From: Symsagittifera roscoffensis
Lineage: Eukaryota > Xenacoelomorpha > Acoela > Convolutidae
Direction: 5' to 3'
Length of the DNA stretch: 60,000 nucleotides
NCBI RefSeq assembly: GCF_963678635.1
Contig: NC_087070.1
Coordinates: forward strand, 4,066,539-4,126,538
In this document: positions 43,037 through 55,574 of the stretch, one piece after another
Layout: every line of letters begins with the position of its first letter
Numbering within the stretch: the stretch's first letter is position 1
The notes under the pieces: generated by a model
Seen by the model: only the letters and a program-made list of their open reading frames with translations
Databases searched by the model: none
Told to the model about the DNA's origin: nothing
Made by a program: the position numbers and the translations under genes

Positions 43037-46000
43037 TTATAATTCTTCTTTACTGGACCCAGCTCTCGTGTAGTCTAGCAGTTCAACTTCGAATACTAAG
43101 GCGGAGTCGGCAGGTATCTTGGGAGGGGACCCTCTAGCCCCGTAGCCAAGGTCAGAGGGAATCACTAGGCGTCTCTTCTCTCCCTTACACATACCCACTA
43201 GACCTCGATCCCAACCCTTGATCACCTGAAACAAATCCAAAAAATAACAATTCAACTCCTGGTGTAAATAGTAACTGGTTCAATCGTTGGACATTTCCCT
43301 TGTAGCTTATGGTCTCATTTACCTGAACAAAGCACTGACGAGGAATCAATTTTAGCCAACAAAGACCAATATTCACCGACTATTCGAATTTCAGCAATAT
43401 TCACCGACTATTCGAACTTTCCGAGGGTTTTGAAAATTCGCATTAGAATAAGGCCCCAACTGTATTTCGCCAAGCTGAAAGATTTTTGTCTTTAAAACAT
43501 TATAATAATCAGAAACGGATTGGAGGAGGAGGGGGAATTCTTGACGTGAAGACAAAGTGAAATCGACACGCTGTCTACCCAAAGGGCCCTCCTCTTCCTA
43601 CTACTACACACCAACTCTTAGTTTTCTTTAGGCGCCAATTAATTTGATTTAAAAAAATGAACATTTTTTTGAAAAACTCTATATCCGCCCTAAAAGGCTT
43701 TTCAATTATCTTATAAAACAGAATATGTTACACCAAAAATTACTTCATTAACAAATATTGAACTATTGATAACTTACCATGATCTTAAGTTTTCTTAAAT
43801 CCATAACATGGAATTGAGCAAGTATACACTCGAGCCATAGATAAGACTTTTTTAGGTTTTTGAAATTGAGTTTCAGTTCTCTGCTGTTGACCTTCTTGAA
43901 CCTTCACCTTTTTGTTGAGCCGACAAAAACCACGACAAAAAAAACGAATCCGAAAAAAATCATGAACTTTAATTAGTACCGAATAGGGGCTCGTTAGTTA
44001 TATTTGAATTCCCAAGAAATGGATCATGACAGCACGTAAAAATAACTGCACGTATTTCGTAACTTTTTAAACTTTCGAAACAAAGTCCAATTCCTGGTCA
44101 CAAGCCGCATGCTCTCGCAAGTGTAAAGAAATTTCCTCAAAAAAACAAATCATCACGACCTATTTAAAAGCCTGAACTTTCTCTTTCGACTCTTTTTGGC
44201 TCTTTTCCAGTCCCCACTTGATTTTTTTTGAAAGTCACTATAAAAAACTCAATTTAAAATGACTTATCAGGATAAAAACGGCATCAAAACATGTCAGCGT
44301 GAACAGGTGAACAATTTTTTACAACATTTCTCACACGCAAAATGTCGTGTGAATACTTTTAATTTGTAATTTTTCGAGGGGGGTGGGAAACTGGAAAAGA
44401 GCCCTCTTTTTTGTTTTCCCCACCTCAAACAAGCATCAATTTTCGGGCGTAGCGACTGGGTTTACATATGCAGACCAAATATGTTTGTCATGGTATATTC
44501 AGTTTGCATGCCAAATTTTACACAGCGGGGGACCTTTGCTTCGCAAACAATAGCGAAAACACGACAAAAAAGCAGCTCTATAAAGTGCAATAAGAAAAAG
44601 TAGAAATAAGCCTCAAAATAACAAAAAACAACTCGGTTACGTCTGAGATTCGAACCTGTGACCTAGAGATTAAGAGTCTCACAGCCTAACCACTCAGCCA
44701 CGGAAGCTGAATTGGTATTAGCCAAACACTAGTCACAAATAAAGAAGTGAACAAATGCTATTCAATTGCCAATTCTACAGTGAAATTTCCAACTAAATGA
44801 ACACCTTTAATGAACACTTGTATTTGCGAGTTAGCTTAGAAAAACAAAAGGTTCGTAACAAAACTCTAAGCTGACTTTAGTGTTATAACAATTAGACCAT
44901 GCGAACAAAAAATCACAAGTAAAAATCGTAGTTAAAATCGTAGTTGAGGGGAAAGGAAAAGAGCCCGTTCAACGACTCTTAATAAACTGAGCAAAATGTG
45001 GCCTGGTAATATAGTTACAAGCAAATAAGCAAATCTATAGTACAATGTTGGAAAAATTAAAAAATCGAGAGATTTTTGACATTCGTTTAGCTATTATTTA
45101 TTATTTTTGCTACATCTATTGCGTATGAGAAAGGTTGGTATTTTTAACCTCCTCTCCCTCCCCCCCCCCCCCCCCCTCCCTACACTGAGTGGGTCTGGGG
45201 CAAATAAAAAAGTGGTACCTGTCCAGTGCCGAGAGTGAATTGGAATGGGGTGCCTCTGTCGAGACTGCTGTCGAACTTCTCTCCCGTGGAGTGGAGTGTG
45301 CCGGTGTAGTGCATGGACAACTTGTCCCCCTTCCTCGTCTTCTCCCCCTCCTCACACTTCACTCTGTGCTTCACACCCACACGCAACTCCTTCACTATAG
45401 AACAACAAACACACTCCTCTTTTCCCTTTTGCCAACTCACATCAAATAAGCATCCATTTTATGGTGTTACGAAGGGTTTTTCAAGGAAGTATGAAGAACA
45501 AATAAGTTTTTCATTGCCTAATTAGTTCGCATTCCATCTTTGTCAATCGGACATTGTGAACATAAAATGCTCGTAGAAATTCATAGTTTTGTGTTGGGGG
45601 GGGGGGGAGAGACAAAATTACATTCAATTTAACAAGGAGAGCAATAGAGAGGTATATGCTCTGCTCCATTGGCTTTTTTACAGTTTTCCACCTTGATTTT
45701 TTCTGAAATTCATTTAATTGAAATCTATGTTAAATGACTTTTCATGTTATAAACTGCAATAAGTGTCAGCGTGAACAAATTTGTACAATTCCTACATGCA
45801 AAATGCCATGAGAACAATTTTTGATGTTTCATTTTGTAGATTTACGAGGTGGTGGTAAACTGGAAAAGAGCCCGAATATCTATCTGACTCCCAGTTGTAA
45901 TGTCGGCGGTTCGTGGTCCTTTTCGAAAAAAAATAATGTGGTTATAATGCAATAGAGTTAGATTATTGTCAAGGTCAAAGTATGTTTCCAACCTGCAGGT

Positions 46001-46173
46001 TTTTCTTTTGGCGTCTCGGTCGAAGTCTTTTCTGGTTCGGCAGCCTCCACTGGGGGTTGTTTATCCTCTGTCTTCTTTTCTTCTTCTGCAGCCGCGACAG
46101 GTACTATCACACCAACCGACAGCACCAACACCAAAACACACACAAACCACAATCTTCTGTTCAACAAATCCAT
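43037..46173 (-). CDS. FKBP2: ER peptidyl-prolyl isomerase FKBP2
   Basis: A cis-trans prolyl isomerase of the ER lumen. Exons in order of transcription: 45993-46173, 45219-45394 and 43037-43225; phases close to give 181 residues (human about 142). Residues 1-29 are a signal peptide (basic LNRRLW, then a [19 protein letters not shown] core). Residues 30-60 are a Glu/Lys/Pro/Thr-rich linker. The FKBP domain starts at about 61 ([14 protein letters not shown]). Ligand-pocket residues aligned to FKBP12 are all present: Tyr90, Phe101-Asp102, Phe111, Val120-Ile121, Trp124, Tyr147, Ile156 and Phe164, so it should be active. Cys74 and Cys132 match the cysteine pair of ER-type FKBPs. It ends KEEL, an ER-retrieval signal of the KDEL type. 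The acidic linker accounts for most of the extra length. All introns are GT-AG. Identification is certain. Confidence 0.96.
44198..44403. mobile_element. hAT-like MITE with perfect 8-bp target duplication
   Basis: A 206-bp element, left end GGCTCTTTTCCAGTCCCCAC and inverted right end GTGGGAAACTGGAAAAGAGCC. It is flanked by CTCTTTTT on both sides (44190-44197, 44404-44411). It lies inside FKBP2 intron 2 and has no coding capacity. Confidence 0.9.
44520..44710 (-). repeat. tRNA-Lys-like SINE, family G, copy 1
   Basis: The minus-strand head at about 44640-44706 reads CGTGGCTGAGTGGTTAGG (box A), GAGACTCTTAATCTC (anticodon arm with CTT) and CAGGTTCGAATCTC (box B). The body has GCTCTATAAAGTGC-type sequence; the tail near 44527 is degraded. 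The T stem and acceptor stem do not pair, so it is not a tRNA gene. Close copies lie at 49852-50035 and 54095-54278. Confidence 0.75.
45160..45176. repeat. Poly-C tract beside FKBP2 exon 2
   Basis: A run of 17 C residues about 40 bp beyond the exon 2 donor site. On the gene's strand it is a poly-G run just inside the intron. Confidence 0.9.
45596..45607. repeat. Poly-G tract in FKBP2 intron 1
   Basis: Twelve G residues, about 200 bp upstream of exon 2 in the gene's direction. Confidence 0.9.
45671..45872. mobile_element. hAT-like MITE, older copy
   Basis: A 202-bp element with ends GGCTTTTTTACAGTTTTCCACC and inverted GGTGGTAAACTGGAAAAGAGCC (each given to its terminal 20 bases or so in the sequence). 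Interior words GTGTCAGCGTGAAC and ACGAGG match the other copies. No convincing 8-bp flanking repeat is left. It lies in FKBP2 intron 1. Confidence 0.75.
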
Positions 46174-46268
46174 TTTCTCAACTGAAATTTATTCACACTA
46201 TTCGCACTTGGCTCAATTCAGAAACTGAACATATGCTAAAGGAGATCAATTTAGATATTCAATATTAG

Positions 46269-46622
46269 TTGAAATTTATAGATAAATTATTTCTAAAGGC
46301 TGTAAAAATAACAACTTCAAGTCACAAAATGCCACGTCAGCTTCGCATAAAGAATGAATTTGTCACGAAGTTACTCAATGGTAAAATGAAAATGAGGGAA
46401 AATGATGCCATTTGGCGCAAATTTATGAATTCAATTGTTTATGTCTCTATTGATAATGATGATTCCTTATTTCTTCAAATTTCTAAAGAAGACATTGAAC
46501 TTCAAAAAAACAAGGGATCTACTTTACAATTAACCCCTCCATCAAGAAAGGGGGGAATTGATAAGCTGATTAAGTTAGTCGCATTTTCGCCCAATCATAA
46601 TGCAGCAAAATTCGAACTATAA
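46269..46622 (+). CDS. Hypothetical 117-residue protein
   Basis: An uninterrupted frame starting MKFIDKLFLK, with a second possible start at MPRQLRIKNE (residue 21). It is Lys-rich and charged, with no signal peptide, membrane segment or motif that I recognise. It lies 95 bp from the FKBP2 start and points the other way, so a shared promoter region is possible. A poly(A) signal word AATAAA overlaps its stop codon (46622-46627). Third-position composition is AT-rich like the background, which weakens the case. It may be a chance frame. Confidence 0.35.
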   Translation: MKFIDKLFLKAVKITTSSHKMPRQLRIKNEFVTKLLNGKMKMRENDAIWRKFMNSIVYVSIDNDDSLFLQISKEDIELQKNKGSTLQLTPPSRKGGIDKLIKLVAFSPNHNAAKFEL

Positions 46623-47185
46623 ATAAAACGCTCTAGCGCTAATTTACTGCTTTGATTTATAGGGGTAGAAATTTTTTAATAGATACCATAAGGGGGGACG
46701 ATTGTTAAGTAGATCCAAAAAAATCAATTCTTTATGAATAGTTTAGCCGATTTGAAGCCAAGGTCGTCAAGTAAAAGCAACGAATAGCGCCGACATACTA
46801 TGAAAACAATCCTGTTACATACAGCAGGAAATCAATAAACAATAACGCTTTTTTTTCATTGTACAGCTCTTTGGGCAAACAAGTGGCTGCAAGTTTTTTC
46901 CTATTTTCTAAAATATCAACTTGCAAATCTTCCCCCAACGAGATATTTCCCGATATTCATCTGATAATATCGCTTTCACGCTTAACATTTAAGGTGAGAT
47001 GCATTAAGTTGTGTAAATGAAAACAATTACACAACTTGCAAGCAAATCTAGACTTCTTCCAGCTGTTAAATCCATTATTGAACAGGCGAAAAAAGTGTTC
47101 TGGCAGCAGGAGAGAGGAAACAAAATCCACATATTCGAAGCTAGTCTTCATCCATCGCCTGTTTTTAACTCACTGGTTAAACAGT
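46623..47185. other. Spacer left of the tandem duplication
   Basis: AT-rich, with no gene or recognised repeat. A 64-codon minus-strand frame at 46957-47151 is unsupported. Confidence 0.4.
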
Positions 47186-47276
47186 CATAATTACGTTTCG
47201 TGAGAGCAGGAGAGTTAGAGTGAAAACAAAATACGCGAGTGAATATTAAAAAAAACGGGCAAAAGCCATATTCTTA

Positions 47277-49800
47277 AAACATAGTCAACAGACAGTTAGA
47301 AACATGGAAAGAACAAGGAAACCAAAAATAAGTTTAATGAAAATTGTCCACCATTTCTTCAACTTTTGAAGAAAAAATATCACATTCAAGCTATTTGAAT
47401 TTCAAGCAATGTTGACAATTGTTTTTTTTTACTCGAATTTGTCCCTTTGGAAAACTGGATCAATAGGTAAATTTTTATATTCCTCAGTAAAAATCTGAAA
47501 TTTAAAAACCATTTTTGAAACTAGACATCATTCAAGTTTTTCGGGAAATCTACACTTTTGCTGCTCGAAGTGGAGCTTGCATTCATTTTATCAAAGTAAA
47601 GGAACTAATATTAAAAAACATCCAAGTCAAACCGCGAATACCCAGAATTAGGCTTGAATTTTAGGACTTTAACATCAAAAAATTTAAAGCCAACAGTCAG
47701 TTTGAAAAGAGTCAAGGAGTTCAAAGAAACAGAAAAAAAAACTGACTTGTTTGTTGATCAAACTTCAAGTCAACTTACGTATTTCAAACAAAAAACGACC
47801 TTAAAGCTTTTTAAACTTCAGTAGCAATTTATAATCGGCATTTTTCTAGATAAAATTAACCCAATTTGTGAGAAATCTATTGCCGTTCGATAACAGAGTT
47901 TGCCTTCCTTTTAACCAGAAGAAACGAGAAAATAATCATCAGTAATTACATAAGAGTCTGAACCACTTTTATCGACTCTTAAACAAAGCCAACACAGCTG
48001 CAAAAGATTTAAAAAAAACCGCATAGGAATTGAAAAAAATACGGACTTGTTTTTCAAAAAAACTGACCATTCGAAGAACAAAAAATAATTTATGATAGAG
48101 AATTTTGCTTATAAATAACTCAATTTGAGAAAAATGGAAAGTTAGGCAAAAGTTTTCATTACGCTAGAAATCGATAAATTAAATTAAATAAATCGAAAAA
48201 ATAAATAAATCGCTCACGCTTTTTTGAGCAATTTCCTCTTTCCTAATTGCAGAGCAAATTTTGTCTGCCTTTTGGAAAATAAACATGACTTGAACTCGAA
48301 AAGTGCTCGTAATCCTATGGGCATTCATAAATACATTGCATGCACTCAGCAGCATTTTCAGTCTTTTCCTGAAAAACGAAACAAATCATCGCGATCTATT
48401 TAAAGCGCACACGGAAAAAATATTTAGCTCATCAAAAGACGCAATATCAGGCCAACAAGTCGATATACTATAGGTCAAACCTTACTAAGTCAGATAAAAA
48501 ACTGTTTAAGAAATCGAAATTTCAAAAAATAACGAAGGCAAATTTCGAGGACTCATATTCCGAATGCTAAAAAGCTCAAAACTTTGCTGTGACATCATTT
48601 CTAACAAGAAGACCACAAAATGAGGTTCTTGAACAAAACTATTTACAAAAAATCTTTCAACTGATTCAAAAGAGATGGCAGAAAAAATGAAAATTTATGT
48701 TATCAATTCAATAACATAAATCCCAGTATATACGAAAGTTCTACACAAAAATTAAGAAAATTTGTACAACAATATATCTCAACTTTCGATTTGTAACAAA
48801 AAATAGATTCCGCTTGAGCTCTTTGAATTTCCAAAACAATTTATGATTGACACATTTTTATTCAATTAACCCAATTTGAGAAAACTGGATCAAAAAGTAT
48901 ATTTTTTATTCCGCTGAGAAATCTGAAAACTAAACTTCACTTTCGAAGCTAGAAGACAATCAATTTCTCTCGTGACTTTTACACTTTTGCTGCTCAATAG
49001 AACTTTGAATTAAATCGTAAGTCAAAAATCGAGAAAAATCATCAGCACCTTAACTATGTGTATCGACTTTAAAACAAAGCCAACACAATTGGAAAATAGT
49101 CAAAAAACGCATAGCAATTGCAAACAAAACGATATTGTTTTTCGAAAAATCTCACCATGCGAAGAACAATTAATAAATGGTCTTAAGGCTCCTTAATTTT
49201 CTAGAACAAATAATGATAGACACTTTTTGGATATAATTAACTCAATTTGAGACAACTGGAAAATAAAGCACAAGTTTTCATTAGGCAAGGAATCGAAAAA
49301 TTAAATTTCACTTTCGAAACTAGAAATCGATCACGCTTTTTCACGCTATCGATCAGAGCTATTTAAGAGTCTGAGCTGCGTTGATTGAATCTTAAAAAAC
49401 ATAGCCATTTTTTGAAAAACTTTCCAAGAAAAAACATATAGCCTTAAAGCTTTTACAAGATCTAAAAAAAATATTGACACTTTTTTGATGAAATCACCCC
49501 AAACTCAAAAAATGGACCAATAGGTAAAATTTTCATTTCGCAAAGAAATCTGATAATTAAATTCTGTTTTTGAAATTAGAACTCGATCACCTTTTTCGTG
49601 ACCTTTACACTTTTCCTGTTGGATTGTGGAGTTTTTGCCTTCTTTTTAACAAAGGAAATTAACGGATCTTAAATTCAAGGTCAAACTGCAAAAAAAGTAA
49701 ATTTGAGCCTGGACAAAATCTAAATCTTTCCAGAAAAAAAAAACGGAAAAAAGATCACGAGCTATTTAAGAGTCTGAGCTATGTTAATCGACTCATAAAA
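47277..49800 (+). repeat. Head-to-tail array of diverged R1 units
   Basis: R1 left-end words (AGCCAACA... followed by AAAGAGTCAA or a relative) recur at about 47280, 47690, 47987, 49078 and 49400. Each is preceded by an R1 right end (TTTAAGAGTCTGA..., ...GACTCTTAAA), so the units join end to end. The copy in unit 2 lies at about 51520-54040. Confidence 0.7.
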
Positions 49801-49851
49801 AAATAAATTACCTTTTTCCAAAAACTTTTGGATTTTTGTAAAAAATTTTCT

Positions 49852-50035
49852 ACAGAGGCGAAGCTGTGCTTCGCAAACACTAGCGCGAACACGACAAAAA
49901 CGCAGCTCTATAAAGTGCGATAAGAAAAAGTAGAAATAAGCCTCGAATTAGCAAAAAAATTTGGCTTGGTCTGAGATTCCAAGCTGCGACCTAGAGATTA
50001 AGAGTGGGACACACTAACCACTCAGCCACGAAAGC
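49852..50035 (-). repeat. tRNA-Lys-like SINE, family G, copy 2
   Basis: The minus-strand head at about 49966-50031 (CGTGGCTGAGTGGTTAGTG, CTCTTAATCTCTAGG) leads to a tail GCGAAGC-ACA-GCTTCGC-CTCTGT ending at 49853. The 184-bp length, head to tail, shows the full size of this SINE. Confidence 0.8.
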
Positions 50036-51428
50036 TTAATAGGTAACAGCCAAACACTAGTCACAAATAAAACAGGACAGATGCTATGCAATTGCCAAAG
50101 CTACAGCGAAACTTCCAAATAAATTAAAACTTTTATTTGCGAGTTAGGTCAGAAAAGAAGGTTCGTATTAACACACTAAGCTGATGCTAGTGTAAAAACG
50201 AGACGCTTAATGAACTAAATAAAAATAAAGCAGATAAAAACAATTTTTACAATTTCAGCACCAGATACACTACCACTGCATAAGGAAACGCATTTAGATC
50301 CTAGAAGACTACCGGACTAATTCAAACTGAATAACTTCAGCCATCTTTTGACAAAGTTGTTACGGAAAAAATCTAGTAACTCTAAAAGCAGGGTAATTAT
50401 TAGTTCCATCGTTGACTTAAACAGTTTACAAACAGTGTAGAATTGTTCAGTTAAATTCGTCCTTCCTTCCAAATTTACTGATGATACTGACGAGCGTCAT
50501 TAGAGCACACTTTGAAAAACGTATCTGCAAGTCAATCAGCAAAATATTTTTATGGAAGTGAACCACCAGAATGCAATTGAATGATCGTGAACAAAAGTAA
50601 GGACTATCCTGAAAAAAAAAACACATGATCTATCGGTAAAATTTCAATTTCCTAAAAAAAATTAGAACTTGTTAAAATTCGATGTCATAGCTTAAGCTCC
50701 AGCAAACATTGCAATGAAGCAATTGACGAGTAAAGCTAAAATCTGTCTCATAAAATATCAAAAACTCCTCTAGGTATGACACTTTTTGCATTTAGTTTTG
50801 CCATTTCTGATTGTATATTTCAGACTTAACTACAACTTTAGCAAGTCTATTCCTAACTTTTGATTTTAACATGTACTTTTCAGTTAATTTTATTTCGCAT
50901 TTCCTGTTTTTTGTTTCAACAGCTGCATTTAAATTTCAACATGCTTACAGCTCATTATCAGAAAGTTTGATTTAACCAATGTTACTCGATCGATGTCATC
51001 AGTTTGCTAATAATTTTGCAACAACTATACATTAGACTTAAACTAATGGCTGATTAGAGACTGATAGGTCATTTTGAGTCATAAAATATTATTGAAGCAG
51101 AAATTTAATTAGTTAAAATTGAAATATTTTGTTGGAATATAATGTTAGGGTTTTGAAATTCAGTCAGGAAAGAAACTTGATGAAATTAAAATTAAGTTTG
51201 TTAAAACATGCAATTAAAAATGTTGAAACTAAAAGCAAAAAGGTCAAATAATCTTACTTTGAAAAGATCCGACAGACATTTTTAATTGAAAATCAAAACA
51301 TTAAGATCGTATGGCGACATACAACAACTAATTAAGCTTCGATTGCTTCTCATTCGTATCATTAAATAATAGCACGCAAACTTTCAGAATGTAACTATTA
51401 TACCAAATAGTTCAATAGATTCCAATTG

Positions 51429-54400
51429 CATAATTACGTTTCGTGAGAGCAGGAGAGTTAGAGTGAAAACAAAATACGCGAGTGAATATTAAAAAAAACG
51501 GGCAAAAGCCATATTCTTAAAACATAGTCAACAGACAGTTAGAAACATGGAAAGAACAAGGAAACCAAAAATAAGTTTAATGAAAATTGTCCACCATTTC
51601 TTCAACTTTTGAAGAAAAAATATCACATTCAAGCTATTTGAATTTCAAGCAATGTTGACAATTGTTTTTTTTTACTCGAATTTGTCCCTTTGGAAAACTG
51701 GATCAATAGGTAAATTTTTATATTCCTCAGTAAAAATCTGAAATTTAAAAACCATTTTTGAAACTAGACATCATTCAAGTTTTTCGGGAAATCTACACTT
51801 TTGCTGCTCGAAGTGGAGCTTGCATTCATTTTATCAAAGTAAAGGAACTAATATTAAAAAACATCCAAGTCAAACCGCGAATACCCAGAATTAGGCTTGA
51901 ATTTTAGGACTTTAACATCAAAAAATTTAAAGCCAACAGTCAGTTTGAAAAGAGTCAAGGAGTTCAAAGAAACAGAAAAAAAAACTGACTTGTTTGTTGA
52001 TCAAACTTCAAGTCAACTTACGTATTTCAAACAAAAAACGACCTTAAAGCTTTTTAAACTTCAGTAGCAATTTATAATCGGCATTTTTCTAGATAAAATT
52101 AACCCAATTTGTGAGAAATCTATTGCCGTTCGATAACAGAGTTTGCCTTCCTTTTAACCAGAAGAAACGAGAAAATAATCATCAGTAATTACATAAGAGT
52201 CTGAACCACTTTTATCGACTCTTAAACAAAGCCAACACAGCTGCAAAAGAGTAAAAAAAAACCGCATAGGAATTGAAAAAAATACGGACTTGTTTTTCAA
52301 AAAAACTGACCATTCGAAGAACAAAAAATAATTTATGATAGAGAATTTTGCTTATAAATAACTCAATTTGAGAAAAATGGAAAGTTAGGTAAAAGTTTTC
52401 ATTACGCTAGAAATCGATAAATTAAATTAAATAAATCGAAAAAATAAATAAATCGCTCACGCTTTTTTGAGCAATTTCCTCTTTCCTAATTGCAGAGCAA
52501 TTTTGTCTGCCTTTTGGAAAATAAACATGACTTGAACTCGAAAAGTGCTCGTAATCCTATGGGCATTCATAAATACATTGCATGCACTCAGCAGCATTTT
52601 CAGTCTTTTCCTGAAAAACGAAACAAATCATCGCGATCTATTTAAAGCGCACACGGAAAAAATATTTAGCTCATCAAAAGACGCAATATCAGGCCAACAA
52701 GTCGATATACTATAGGTCAAACCTTACTAAGTCAGATAAAAAACTGTTTAAGAAATCGAAATTTCAAAAAATAACGAAGGCAAATTTCGAGGACTCATAT
52801 TCCGAATGCTAAAAAGCTCAAAACTTTGCTGTGACATCATTTCTAACAAGAAGACCACAAAATGAGGTTCTTGAACAAAACTATTTACAAAAAATCTTTC
52901 AACTGATTCAAAAGAGATGGCAGAAAAAATGAAAATTTATGTTATCAATTCAATAACATAAATCCCAGTATATACGAAAGTTCTACACAAAAATTAAGAA
53001 AATTTGTACAACAATATATCTCAACTTTCGATTTGTAACAAAAAATAGATTCCGCTTGAGCTCTTTGAATTTCCAAAACAATTTATGATTGACACATTTT
53101 TATTCAATTAACCCAATTTGAGAAAACTGGATCAAAAAGTATATTTTTTATTCCGCTGAGAAATCTGAAAACTAAACTTCACTTTCGAAGCTAGAAGACA
53201 ATCAATTTCTCTCGTGACTTTTACACTTTTGCTGCTCAATAGAACTTTGAATTAAATCGTAAGTCAAAAATCGAGAAAAATCATCAGCACCTTAACTATG
53301 TGTATCGACTTTAAAACAAAGCCAACACAATTGGAAAATAGTCAAAAAACGCATAGCAATTGCAAACAAAACGATATTGTTTTTCGAAAAATCTCACCAT
53401 GCGAAGAACAATTAATAAATGGTCTTAAGGCTCCTTAATTTTCTAGAACAAATAATGATAGACACTTTTTGGATATAATTAACTCAATTTGAGACAACTG
53501 GAAAATAAAGCACAAGTTTTCATTAGGCAAGGAATCGAAAAATTAAATTTCACTTTCGAAACTAGAAATCGATCACGCTTTTTCACGCTATCGATCAGAG
53601 CTATTTAAGAGTCTGAGCTGCGTTGATTGAATCTTAAAAAACATAGCCATTTTTTGAAAAACTTTCCAAGAAAAAACATATAGCCTTAAAGCTTTTACAA
53701 GATCTAAAAAAAATATTGACACTTTTTTGATGAAATCACCCTAAACTCAAAAAATGGACCAATAGGTAAAATTTTCATTTCGCAAAGAAATCTGATAATT
53801 AAATTCTGTTTTTGAAATTAGAACTCGATCACCTTTTTCGTGACCTTTACACTTTTCCTGTTGGATTGTGGAGTTTTTGCCTTCTTTTTAACAAAGGAAA
53901 TTAACGGATCTTAAATTCAAGGTCAAACTGCAAAAAAAGTAAATTTGAGCCTGGACAAAATCTAAATCTTTCCAGAAAAAAAACGGAAAAAAGATCACGA
54001 GCTATTTAAGAGTCTGAGCTATGTTAATCGACTCATAAAAAAATAAATTACCTTTTTCCAAAAACTTTTGGATTTTTGTAAAAAATTTTCTACAGAGGCG
54101 AAGCTGTGCTTCGCAAACACTAGCGCGAACACGACAAAAACGCAGCTCTATAAAGTGCGATAAGAAAAAGTAGAAATAAGCCTCGAATCAGCAAAAAAAT
54201 TTGGCTTGGTCTGAGATTCCAAGCTGCGACCTAGAGATTAAGAGTGGGACACACTAACCACTCAGCCACGAAAGCTTAATAAGTAACAGCCAAACACTAG
54301 TCACAAATAAAACAGGACAGATGCTATGCAATTGCCAAAGCTACAGCGAAACTTCCAAATAAATTAAAACTTTTATTTGCGAGTTAGGTCAGAAAAGAAG

Positions 54401-55574
54401 GTTCGTATTAACACACTAAGCTGACGCTAGTGTAAAAAGGAGACGAGACGCTTACTGAAATAAAAAATAAATAAAGCAGATGAAAATTAGGAATAAAGCC
54501 AAACGTCCGACAAAACTACCACTGCATAAGGAAACGCATTTAGATCCTAGAAGACTACCGGACTAATTCAAACTGACTAACTTCAGCCATCTTTTGACAA
54601 AGTTGTTACGGAAAAAAATCTAGTAACGCTAAAAGCAGGGTAATTATTAGTTCCATCGTTGACTTTAACAGTTTACAAACAGTGTAGAATTGTTCAGTTA
54701 AATTCGTCCTTCCTTCCAAATTTACTGATGATACTGACGCGCGTCATTAGAGCACACTTTGAAAAACGTATCTGCAAGTCAAAAACACATGATAAAAAGA
54801 AATATTAGAACTTGTTAAAATTCGATGTCATAGCTTAAGCTCCAGCAAATTGTGCAATGAAGCAATTGACGAGTAAAGCAAAAATCTGTCTCATAAAATA
54901 TCAAAAGCTCCTCTAGTTATGACACTTTTTGCATTTAATTTCGCCATTTCTGATTGTATATTTCAGACTTAACTACAACTTTAGCAAGTCTATTCCTAAC
55001 TTTTGATTTTAACATGTACTTTTCAGTTAATTTTATTTCGCATTTCCTGTTTTTTGTTTCAACAGCTGCATTTAAATTTCAACATGCTTACAACTCATTA
55101 TCAGAAAGTTTGATTTAACCAATATTACTCGATCGATGTCATCAGTATTGCTAATAATTTTGCAACAACTATACATTAGACTTAAACTAATGGCTGATTA
55201 GAGACTGATAGGTCATTTTGAGTCATCAAATATTATTGAAGCAGAAATTTAATTAGTTAAAATTGAAATATTTTGTTGAAATATAATGTTAGGGTTTTGA
55301 AATTCAGTCAGGAAAGAAACTTAATGAAATTAAAATTAAGTTTGTTAAAACGTGCAATTAAAAATGTTGAAACTAAAAGCAAAAAGGTCAAATAATCTTA
55401 CTTTGAAAAGATCCGACAGACATTTTTAATTGAAAATCAAAACATTAAGATCGTATGGCGACATACAACAACTAATTAAGCTTCGATTGCTTCTCATTCG
55501 TATCATTAAATAATAGCACGCAAACTTTCAGAATGTAACTATTATACCAAATAGTTCAATAGATTCCAATTGCA
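51429..55574 (+). repeat. 4.24-kb tandem duplication, unit 2
   Basis: A direct copy of 47186-51428. It differs by a rewritten patch at about 54440-54515 (compare 50205-50280), by the loss of about 100 bp near 54780 (present at about 50533-50630 in unit 1), and by scattered single bases. The R1 array, a SINE (54095-54278) and the AT-rich right part follow in the same order. Confidence 0.92.
54095..54278 (-). repeat. tRNA-Lys-like SINE, family G, copy 3
   Basis: The counterpart of 49852-50035 inside the second duplication unit, not an independent insertion. Hairpin and terminal CTCTGT are unchanged. Confidence 0.8.

Larger units (their letters stand above)
47186..51428 (+). repeat. 4.24-kb tandem duplication, unit 1
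   Basis: Starts CATAATTACGTTTCGTGAG and ends ATAGATTCCAATTG; unit 2 begins directly. The first ~3 kb of the two units differ at only a handful of bases. Contents: a run of diverged R1 units (47277-49800), a family G SINE (49852-50035) and AT-rich sequence without genes. The outer flanks and the join share the two bases CA. Confidence 0.92.

Noticed and set aside
44640-44706. Functional tRNA-Lys gene
   Set aside because: Promoter boxes and anticodon arm are visible, but acceptor and T stems do not pair, and the element repeats with a SINE body and tail.
45189-45525. Plus-strand frames of 70-86 codons
   Set aside because: Antisense of FKBP2 exon 2.
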